Part shown: positions 1 to 9,867 of the stretch, piece after piece
How positions within the stretch are numbered: the first letter of the stretch is position 1
Layout of the letters: each line of letters opens with the position of its first letter
Assembly: GCA_024196135.1 (NCBI GenBank)
Contig: JAMQCK010000624.1
Coordinates: 1-18,825 of the forward strand
Direction of reading: 5' to 3'
Length of the DNA: 18,825 bases
Origin: Pleurotus ostreatus/Saccharomyces cerevisiae fusant
Taxonomy: Eukaryota > Opisthokonta
Notes under the pieces: generated by a model
What the model was told of the DNA's origin: nothing
Seen by the model: the letters and a program-made list of their open reading frames with translations, nothing else
Database searches by the model: none
Position numbers and translations under genes: made by a program

Positions 1-1026
1 CCCCAGGATGAGTAGACTTTTATGGAACAAAGGCGTGAACCTGTGTATCCTCCTCCTCAGAGCGAGGAAGTACGCCTCCCGGCCCTCCGGCAGTACGGAT
101 GTTGTAAGTACGGATCGCGCTCGTGCACTGAGAAGCCTTTGGAACGCCCGGGACGAGTTATGGGTGCGCGTTTCAGCAGAGAAGCTTCCCAGTTCCCATA
201 GGCAAGTTACCTAAGCCCTTGCCATCCGAAATCGGCATCCACCGCACGCATCAAAAGAAAGTTGAACATCACGGAGCGGCGCGGCATATCCATCGGCGTA
301 TACAAAAACGGCGACGCTGGAAAATCCCCTCACCGAGTTCGGGCCTATGCGACGCATTCCCCGCTGTCCGCACCCCGAGACGGAGCGCGAGTCACTCGTT
401 CGTTTGCCTCTTGATCACTTGCCGCCACTCCTTCGCCTTGGGAAGATTGCGTCTATCATGACATGCAAAGTCAGCCTCACACAGCGAAGAAAACGAGAAA
501 CAGATGGCGTACAGAAGTTGAGCTGATAGGACGGGCTTCCCCGCATGATCAGACCTCACTGCTCCAGTGACTTCGATGGCCGGACTGCCATCGCATCTAC
601 GGAGCGGTTCAGTAAGTGGCCCAGGCCTGAGAGTCTTCCGCTCATCACTAACAGAAGAAAGAATCGTGGGACGGGGGTGCAGTCGATGCTCGACGGCTGA
701 CCGGGAGCTTTCTTCGGCTGGCACTCGAAAAACATGGATACTTCTTCGATGCGACACCGTGAGGCGGGGTATTCGGCAGGGGATGGCTTAGCCCCCATCT
801 TCAGAACAAGGCACACAAGGTCGGTTTGGATAGCGTCCCCTCAGTGCCTTGTTCGCACGTATTGTGTTCAAGACGGTTTGGGAGGAAACAATAAGAGCAG
901 TTTCGGCAACTGCCGTCGGCCAACCGCACCGGTCGCCGGCCGCAGTCAAAAATCCATCCAGCGCGTGTCGACCCATTCTCTTCTCTCTTTTCACCTCCTT
1001 CATCCTCCTCTTTTCAGCGGTCAAAA
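1..1026. other. Intergenic and upstream region of the SAH hydrolase gene
   Basis: I see no convincing gene here. Open frames on both strands are short, overlap one another and give low-complexity, Arg/Ser-rich translations without a recognisable motif. No tRNA or rRNA signature and no transposon end was found. The last part should hold the promoter and 5' UTR of the downstream SAH hydrolase gene. A 5'-UTR intron ending at the CAG near 1017 is possible but cannot be shown from sequence. Confidence 0.5.
972..1017 (+). promoter_or_regulatory. CT-rich tract upstream of SAH hydrolase start
   Basis: An almost pure pyrimidine run lies about 10-55 bases before the ATG at 1027. Such CT blocks are common just upstream of strongly expressed fungal housekeeping genes, around the transcription start or in the 5' UTR. 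The run ends in TTTTCAG, so it could instead be the acceptor of a 5'-UTR intron. No clear TATA box was seen. Confidence 0.45.
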
Positions 1027-2790
<1,764 letters not shown>

Positions 2791-3736
2791 GCGCGGGATC
2801 GCGATCCACCAACGACGGCCTCAACGAGCCCTCGCCAAAAGCATAGGATCTTCAACGTCCTGGACCCAGAGACATATTTAACTATGTTGTGCGCGCGAGT
2901 ATGGACGCCGGTGATGATTCTGTGGATGTAACTTGGTCGAGGGAGCGCCCTTCCCGGTAGGAGGCGCTCGTTGCTTGGGGCGCGGAGCGCCTTGAGCGGC
3001 GGGCCAGGGAGAGGGGGAAGGAGGGAGAGAAGGCGTATACAATGTAACTGGTGCTTCAACGCGCTCCTTATGTACGATTATTGTTGCGATGCATGCTACG
3101 AGTGAACGTTGTTCAATGGCGGTCGTGTCGTGCAAGGTGGATAGGCGGCTGAACACGTTTCCCTAAAGCGAAAGCCCTGAGCGAGCGAACTTCCATAGCG
3201 CCACAAAATCGACAGCAGTTTCTCACGCCACCTTCGACTCTTTCCTGTCTCGCCTGGGTTCGCTTCTTGACCCCGACCATACGCCGTTCCTGCTGGTCGG
3301 CCAATCCATAGCTTCCTTCAACCGCCCACATTCGACCAACATTCAAGCTGTTGCGGACATTGCAAAGAGTTGGGTCACGTCGTGATGAAGCCCCTTCGGC
3401 TCTCGTCGATACTGAATGTTATCGACGCGTACAATGATTACAAGACGCATGGAGTCCATATATATGGCTGCTGTTGCATCAGGAAGTGCTCACCGTACTC
3501 AGGGATCCTCCCCCAGATACTGCAACACCACTAAGAGTCATTGACGGTCAGTGTTGACTCGTCGAACGTCAACTATTGAATGGCCTACCGGACCGGCTGC
3601 TAGGTGTGTATCTGCTTTCTCATGCAGCGCTGATGGTCGCTGCATGCTTACAGCCGCATTAGCGCCTATGTCAAGAGTCTGACATAGTACGAGAGAACCC
3701 ATCTCTCTCCTCTTCTTCTCCTTCTCCCCTTCGCTC
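2791..3736. other. Intergenic region between SAH hydrolase and the NACHT-ankyrin gene
   Basis: About 950 bases without a supportable gene. The first part is presumably the 3' UTR and terminator of SAH hydrolase. A GC-rich, partly self-complementary stretch lies near 2935-3010. A perfect 12-bp palindrome CCATATATATGG is at 3456-3467. Short open frames on the minus strand give no recognisable protein. Confidence 0.5.
3702..3735 (+). promoter_or_regulatory. CT-rich tract immediately before the NACHT-ankyrin start
   Basis: A 34-base stretch made almost only of C and T ends at the ATG at 3737. It resembles the CT block before the SAH hydrolase gene and probably marks the 5' UTR or transcription start region. 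It supports 3737 as the start codon. Confidence 0.4.
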
Positions 3737-5665
3737 ATGGACCCAGGTACCATCCTCGCCGTCATCGACATGGCGGGCAAGATCACGGTCGCCCTCTGCA
3801 AGTATGCGTCGTCCGCGAAAGGCGCAGACAAGGCGCGCCTCGCTCTCTGGCGCGAGCTCTCCTCCATCAGCGGCACTCTCATGAACGTCAAGTACTACTT
3901 CGAGAGCCTTGCGGAGGGGTTTGCGCCGGAGACGCAGAAGCGGATGAATGCGCTCCGACTGTGGGAAGACGGCGGGCCGATCAAGGAGTGCATGAAGTTG
4001 CTGGACAACTTCCTGCGAGAGCTCGACGCGGATATCAAGAGGCAGGGTCTGAAGCGCAAGCTTTTGTGGCCGTTCAAGGAGCACACTATCGAAGAGTTTC
4101 TCAAGGAGCTCGAGCGTCATAAGGCCCATCTTATGCTCGCCTTCTCGATCAACACAAGGTTCGTCACAGGCCTCCGTCCCTTCGACTTCCACTAATGAGA
4201 CTCTTGCCCTAGCGAACAACTGGCAGACATCGCCCAAATCTCGCTTATGATAGCGGAAGAACAGGCTCGTGTGAGAATGGAGAAGGAGATAGCGGACACT
4301 CAGCGAGCATCGCAAGAGGAAAGCAGGCGTCGCGGTACGTAGCCACACTTCGAATTGGTTGCCGGCGCTCACGAGTTCGTTCGTTAGACTCGCTGCGTGA
4401 CGAGATCATCAGCTGGCTCAAACCGGTCGACAACGGCTCGAAGCACGCGATATCGCTGCAAAAGCGTCAAGAAGGGACATGCAACTGGATCTTCGCTCAT
4501 GATACCTACCGCCAATGGAGCACGCGTGGAAGTGGTATACTTTGGTTGAGTGGTATACGTCAGTGTTCTCCTCTTTCCCCTATGACCAGTCTTTAATAAG
4601 CTCTGCAGCCGGTAGCGGGAAGAGCGTACAGGCGTATGTCCTCAGCAACATTGTTTTCGTCTGACGATCTGAACCGCCCTACAGGTCTTCGCTCATTGAT
4701 ACACTCAGGCAAGGGCAGTATCTGGAACTGGTCTACCATTACTGCGACTTCGGCGACCCTTCGAGCACATCCGTTGTATCCATCCTTCGCAGTCTGTTTG
4801 TGCAGCTTCTGCGGCATGCGCCTCCCACCTGGTACGACGAGCTTAGTAGCATCGCTAATCAGGTCAAGTCGGGCGAACCTCCCGGCTCTACCCTCGAAGT
4901 CTACGGCTACGTCCAGCGCGCCGTCCGCCTATATTCCAAGCAGATGTTCATCATCGACGCGCTCGACGAATGCCAAGAACCTGCTGAGCTCATACGCTTC
5001 CTCATCCGCCTGTCCGAACTTAGCGGTGTTCATGTTTTCGTCACGAGTCGCAATGAGCGTGCCATATACGAACTCCTTCAAGATGTGCCGACGATATCTT
5101 TAACGGACGAAAAAGACCTTGTCAATGCGGACATTCGGGAGCACGTCGTACGCTCGTTGGCCACCACACCCGGCCTTTCTCGTCTCCCAGCGAATATCAA
5201 GAAGGAGATTGAGGTCGCCCTCCTATCGAAGGCGGATTGCATGTAAGTCGAGAATCAGACTACCGACTACTACCTCACCTGACGGATTGCTCAAGGTTCC
5301 GATGGGTGGAATGCCAGCTCGACTTCCTTGCTACATGTCGAACTCGGCAAGCGGTTAATCAGGCTCTCAATAACCTTCCGAAGACGCTATACGAGACCTA
5401 CGAACGGATCCTGCAAGCCATCGACCGTCAGGGTACTGACATGGCGCGCATTGCTCAACGAACGCTTCGATGGCTTGTTGGTGCTCAGCGACCCATTCGA
5501 CTCAACGAAATTCAAGAAGCCGTCATGATCGAAGTCGGCCAAGACGCCTTGAACGAGGATCTGGGCGTCTTTGACCCGATGGACGTGCTACATACCTGCT
5601 CGTCGCTCGTGAGCTACGACAATGCGAAGGATGTTGTGAATCTATCGCACTTCACCGTGCAGGTA

Positions 5666-5688
5666 CAGTCGAAATTCTCATAATGGAT
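5666..5688 (+). repeat. Left terminal inverted repeat of the MITE
   Basis: These 23 bases start CAGTCGAAAT and end TAATGGAT. They match the reverse complement of 6103-6125 at 22 of 23 positions. The TA target copy precedes them. Confidence 0.92.
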
Positions 5689-5696
5689 TTTCTCAC

Positions 5697-5730
5697 AATG
5701 AATAAATCTCATTATGGATACAATCTGGGC
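5697..5730 (+). repeat. Subterminal direct repeat of the MITE, left copy
   Basis: The stretch beginning AATGAATAAAT and ending in TGGGC is repeated in the same orientation at 6056-6088 with a few substitutions and indels. It contains one copy of the TCTCATWATGGATA motif (W marks T here and A in the right copy). Subterminal repeats of this kind may be extra transposase-binding sites. Confidence 0.8.
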
Positions 5731-6055
5731 GAAAATGAGCGGCACCCCACTTTGTATGCGGGGAAAACGGCAAAGTGCGGATAACGGATAATGGATCGGC
5801 TGGGGAGGCAATTATTCACCAAAATACTAGGGGTGCCACCTGAGTCAGGCGGCAGAAGGTAGTGATTATGGGGAGGGACAATAGAATTTCAGGGATCTGA
5901 CACAGCAAAACCATAAGAGATACGCACAAGGCTGTACATAGATCATGCAAAGACTACAACAAGGCCATAAATGATGGGCGGCAGGGCAAACGAGACCCCA
6001 TTTGGGCTCTTGTCACGCTTGCGCGCCACATGTCACACATGTGTGACGCCGCTGG

Positions 6056-6088
6056 AATGAATAAATTCTCATAATGGATAATTTGGGC
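6056..6088 (+). repeat. Subterminal direct repeat of the MITE, right copy
   Basis: Same orientation as 5697-5730: AATGAATAAAT, a T insertion, the TCTCATAATGGATA motif, then TTTGGGC. It sits just inside the right inverted repeat, so the motif appears as a tail-to-tail pair at this end. Confidence 0.8.
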
Positions 6089-6102
6089 CAGGCTCAGACC
6101 TG

Positions 6103-6125
6103 ATCCATTATGAGAGTTTCGACTG
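6103..6125 (-). repeat. Right terminal inverted repeat of the MITE
   Basis: Read on the minus strand it starts CAGTCGAAAC and matches the left end except for that C. The final G at 6125 together with the TA duplication and TGT forms GTATGT, a consensus splice donor. Confidence 0.92.
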
Positions 6126-7915
6126 TATGTCCTATTACCCGCGTATTGCCGTTCCCATGACTGATTACGCTCAGGAATACCTCCTCGTACCGTCTCTCGC
6201 CACTTCGACGCTTTCCCACTTCTCCGTCCAGCTCGTCGACTTGCACCGCGATCTCGCCTTGCAATGCCTGACCTATATATCGTTTGACAACTTCGCTGGT
6301 GGAGCTTGCTACGACAAACCGTCCTACATGACGCGACTGCGCAATCACCCTCTGTTCGACTACGTCGCTCATCACTGGGCCGACCATGTGGCGCACCTAG
6401 CTGCATACGACGCCGAGGTCTACGCGTCCATCGACGACCTGCTCTTCAGCGAGAAGAAGCGTCCGCACTGCCTTGCGTTCCGTCAGAACGAGCAAGGCGC
6501 AGACAGCCAATTCACGAGCAAGCGGGCGTTCGAGATCTACGACAAGGCCTGGTGGACGCATCCATCTTATGCGAACCAGAGGATAAAGGATCGTTAGCCG
6601 CCAGGATCCTTCCTCTTACCCGTGCCGTCCTGGTGGTACGCCATCAAGACGAGGCAGAACTGGCTTGCCGAGCGCATGTTCCACGACCACCCAAACCTCA
6701 TCACGTCGGAATACCCGTATGTTGGTTTTCCTTTGATGGCTGCAGCTCGCTATGGACTGCCAGAGATGGCTCGCATTCTCCTGGACATGGGCGCAGATGT
6801 GAACGCTGCCTGCGACTGCGACAAGGAGGTACCGCGCACTGCGCTCTACTCGGCCGTAGAGCACATGACGCGCGACCCCGGACACCTCGCGGTCTTCCAA
6901 CTGCTACTCGAGCGGGGCGCGGACGTCAATAGGCAGTACGACGAGGTCAAGGACACGGTTCTGCAGTGTGCAGCTGCGCTGGGCGATCGTATCGAGGTCA
7001 TTCGGCTGTTGCTTGCGCGTGGCGCGGATCGCGAGGCGAGCAATGCCTATGGGGAGACCCCTCTCCATATAGCAGTGAGGAGCGATGGCCTTGATACGGT
7101 GAAGTTCCTTCTGGGTATTGGCTGCAACGTCAATGCTCGCACGTACTCCGGCAAGGACGCCGTACAGATGGCTCTCGAGATGCGCTCGCCCACGATCGTG
7201 CAGTGTCTGCTGGAATACGGACCGGACCTATCGCAGCTTCATTTCGCGGCCGAGGACCTTGACTGGGCCAGGGGGCAGCCGTGGCACCCGACCGTCGTCT
7301 CCGGCTTGATGCGCTCAAAGCCATTGTCGCATGCCGGTCTGCAGGAGGTGTATGACACTCTTCGGCGACGAGGCGTTCCCAAAGAGCTCGTCCTCGACAT
7401 TCTCGACCTTGCTGAGCTCTGGAGCTGCTCGAGTGCTTCGCGAGCACAGAAGGTCGCCGTGGATAGTCGCACGCACAACTACGTCTATGTCGAGCTCGAG
7501 GTCCCCAATGCACCGCTACGCTCTTTGACCTTTGTTACGGTCTCGCATGATCAAGGTATGTCTGCGTTGAGTCTTTATTTACTTGCCATTACGCTGAAGT
7601 GCATCAGGCTGGAGCGACTACGAAAACGACCATGGGACGTACCGTCGTAGCAGCACCTGGTTCGAAGCCGGGGTCAGAGGCTCGGACGCCCGTCGCCTCA
7701 TCCAGCAGAACATCCACGCGTCAAGCGATCGGCGACTGCACACAAATACCTGGAGTCTCGATACACCAGACTCTGAGCTTCGGGAATGGCTCCAACAAGT
7801 ACAGGCTGGGAAGGTGCTGCAACTCATCGCCAGCGCGCAGTATCAAGGTTGGGTGAATCACGTCTATTCCGCTGAGATACGCCTCTTCTCGCGCTTCAGC
7901 CCCCGGAAGGGTTGA

Positions 7916-8507
7916 AATGCCTCCTGTACGGGACGATGTCTATTTGGAGATCAATCCAATCGACTCCTTTAGCCGCCGTAAGTCATAGCAGACAATTCGA
8001 GACCACGAACACTTGGCGGCGCCTCTGCATTCCATATTTGTCCTCAAAGCCCCAAGAATCGCACTTCATGACAGTACTTGCATGTCCATGGCTATTGATC
8101 CGATAGTTCGCTTTGTGCGCTGACCATCTAGGTAACTTTGTGGCGTCCGAGGCGACTTATCGTCCGTATGGAGAGCAAACGACAAACACACGATGGCCAT
8201 TGTGTCCCAATAAGGCAAGTGACGGGACGTGAGAATAATCTGCCAGGGGTTTGGAAATGTGGTCTGCTCTAACCATCATTCGCGCCACGATGCCAGCGTG
8301 TGCTCCGCTCTTTGACCCGGCTCTGACGCTCCCCGGTTAGAAATGCACGGTTCACGCGCATTCCGTTCGACAGAGCGTTGCCTCTCATCCACGGAGAGGT
8401 CTCGTAAATGGCGCCAAAATCCCCTCAACCGGGCTCGAGAAAACGCGATTCGGTAGGTTTGCGATGCAGAATTCGTTGCCCCGATCTACGAAGCTTGTTC
8501 TTGATCC
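7916..8507. other. Intergenic region between the NLR gene and the DOT1-like gene
   Basis: About 590 bases with no supportable gene and no transposon ends. A short frame from ATG 8408 (MAPKSPQPGSRKRDS) ends in a possible GTAGGT donor at 8453, but joining it to the next exon at 8516 breaks the frame. It is therefore treated as untranslated sequence. Confidence 0.45.
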
Positions 8508-9421
8508 ATGTCTAGGGTGATGCAACGGCGTGCTGAGAAGAAGGGCCTCAAGTGGGAACGTCCTCGGGCGCGAGAGGTAACATACTCGTCTCTTCCTGAA
8601 GCGCGTATTGGTTTCTAACTTTCCTCCAGGTCAGAAAGAATTGCGTGGTAGCGAGGCATTCCAGCCGCCAGATCGCCGAGCACACGAAACCTTCCGCTCA
8701 AGATGAAGATGTGCTAGAGCGTTGTCGCCATCTTTGCCCTCCTTTCCTCCAGGATTTACTCGTGGAACTAGCCCTTACGGAAGGATCCACCTTCGTGCAC
8801 TTGGGTTCGGGCATGGGCGGTGCTGTCATCCACGCGGCCTTCCAAACTGGTTGTCAGGCGTACGGTATCGAGCTCGACCCCCAGCTCTACTCTGCATCCA
8901 TCGAACTTTCCTACTCTGCTCGCCTGCAGTGCGAACGCACGCAGCAAGAAATAGGGCGGACGATCTTCGAGAATGCATGCGTTTACTCAGCCAACCTGCT
9001 GCCGACGTGGGTATCTTCCGCTGATTTGGTCGTCGTCGACAACAATTCGTTCGATACTACTCGTGAGTCGCACTGCGTGGTGGACTTCTCCGTGTACTGA
9101 TGTGTATATAAGTCAATGACTATCTCTTCCGCTGGGTCGTCCTCACTATGAAGCATGGGTCAATCATGGTGGCTTCGAAGCCACTGACGGGAGGTCCGGA
9201 GTGGCATCCTGTATTGTGCAGAGCGGCGGAACATAGTGAAGACATTTATGTGCGAGGAATTTGCTCGACTGCCCTGCCGCGATCTTGACAAGCATTTCCT
9301 CCAGGTTTATGCCTACCTCGGCATACGCGTTCATGTTCTGAAACGCACGCGTGGAAAGTCACTCGCTGCTTCATGGTCGACAGGCGGTAGCTATTTCCTC
9401 CATCGTATCTGTAAGGACTGA
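8508..9421 (+). CDS. Short DOT1-like methyltransferase domain protein, divergent
   Basis: DOT1 proteins methylate lysine 79 of histone H3 using S-adenosylmethionine. Proposed exons are 8508-8576, 8630-9062, 9113-9193 and 9237-9421 (255 aa). The last intron (43 nt, 9194-9236) is uncertain; 9211-9256 also keeps the frame. The SAM motif is FVHLGSGMGGAVIHAAFQTG, where the family usually has DLGSGVG. It is followed by YGIEL, then VVVDNNSFDTTLNDYLF (DOT1 has a VNN-type loop), then MKHGSIMVASKPL, and near the end ASWSTGGSYFLHRI, like the C-terminal strand of fungal DOT1. The N-terminal NVYGE loop of active DOT1 is not visible; SAQDEDVLERCRHLCPPFLQDLL occupies that place. The basic N-terminus (MQRRAEKKGLKWERPRARE) could bind DNA or act in nuclear targeting. 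It may be a degenerate paralogue rather than the main H3K79 enzyme. Confidence 0.72.
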
Positions 9422-9867
9422 GAATGTTTTACGCACTATCGTGCTTGCTATTCAAGCTCCACTCGTGCACTTCACTGTAGCCTGGCCTCAGGGCTTCGGC
9501 CGGCCGAACGATGCAGGACAAAGTGGTACAACAACGATGCTGCGCTGCCTTTGTTCGTTCAAGTCTGACCTGCCCATTCCTGCTAACGCCCCCCATAAAC
9601 TCCATCCGGAGATCTCAAAGACCCAGCGCCACTCACCACAAACATAGCTCAATGCATCACACGCAGCTGCCATGACAACTATAGCGCCCCTTTCATAGGG
9701 TGCTATGGACCTGATTGTAGCTATTCATAGCTTGTTCTCTTCTCTCATCGTCTTTGACTGTCTGTGGCCACTGCCCGTCGTCTACTCGTGCTGGTTTTCA
9801 ACATCTATCGGCTCGCTGACTCCTACCGGCCACTCTTGCTTGCTGAACATCACCCGCTTTTGCTGCG
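9422..9867. other. Intergenic region upstream of the orphan gene
   Basis: No gene is supported. A perfect 14-bp palindrome TTCGGCCGGCCGAA lies at 9495-9508. Open frames that run towards 9868 on the plus strand are out of frame with the downstream protein, so the last 100-150 bases are probably its 5' UTR. Confidence 0.45.

Larger units (their letters stand above)
5666..6125. mobile_element. Non-autonomous Tc1/mariner-type MITE, 460 bp, TA target duplication
   Basis: The element has 23-bp terminal inverted repeats at 5666-5688 and 6103-6125 that differ at one base. Each starts CAGTCGAAA, then T or C, then TCTCATAATGGAT. It is flanked by TA on both sides (5664-5665 and 6126-6127). TA duplication and CAGT termini fit the Tc1/mariner/pogo superfamily. 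No transposase frame is present, so it would need a transposase supplied elsewhere. Inside are extra copies of the TCTCATAATGGAT motif, a direct repeat near both ends and a 16-bp palindrome. The low divergence of the TIRs suggests a fairly recent insertion. Whether other copies exist in the genome cannot be told from this window. Confidence 0.9.
5663..6174 (+). other. Intron 6 of the NLR gene, enlarged from 50 to 512 nt by a MITE
   Basis: The coding frame reads HFTVQ up to 5662 and resumes with EYLL at 6175, which together restore the HFTVQEYL motif expected for this family, phase 0. The donor is now GTACAG at 5663. The acceptor is CTCAG at 6174, preceded by a CTGAT branch-like site near 6160. 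Removing the 460-bp element and one TA copy leaves a 50-nt intron starting GTATGT, the same size as its neighbours. Confidence 0.88.
3737..7915 (+). pseudogene. NLR-type STAND receptor (HeLo-like/PigL_N-like, NACHT, ankyrin) with in-frame stop and MITE in intron 6
   Basis: Fungal NLR-like receptors sense non-self or stress and trigger cell-death responses; the ligand here is unknown. Exons: 3737-4158, 4213-4334, 4388-4558, 4609-4633, 4685-5242, 5296-5662, 6175-7555, 7608-7915 (1117 codons before the final TGA, counting an internal TAG). Residues 1-150 are helical and resemble the fungal STAND N-terminal domain (PigL_N/HeLo-like), with a KLLWPFK segment. Walker A GIPGSGKS is at 237-244 and Walker B MFIIDALDE around 335-342, followed by MFRWVECQLDFL and a winged-helix-like part. 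About five ankyrin repeats cover roughly 740-908. The C-terminus has DQGWSDYENDHGTYRRSSTWFE, a motif I associate with related basidiomycete proteins. Codon 696 (6595-6597) is TAG and the frame continues unchanged past it. The 512-nt intron 6 holds a transposon. It may be a pseudogene, a truncated 695-aa receptor, or hold a sequence error. Confidence 0.85.

Noticed and set aside
3456..3467. CCATATATATGG as a CArG box or TATA box for the NLR gene
   Set aside because: It has eight A/T bases rather than six and lies about 270 bases before the ATG. Recorded only as a palindrome.
7655..7680. tRNA-like GGTTCGAAGCC segment
   Set aside because: Lies inside the NLR exon 8 coding WFEAG; no acceptor stem or other tRNA arms flank it.
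8408..8515. Upstream first exon for the DOT1-like gene starting MAPKSPQPGS
   Set aside because: Joining the GTAGGT donor at 8453 to the acceptor at 8515 puts the next exon out of frame with an early stop. ATG 8508 reads straight into the next exon.
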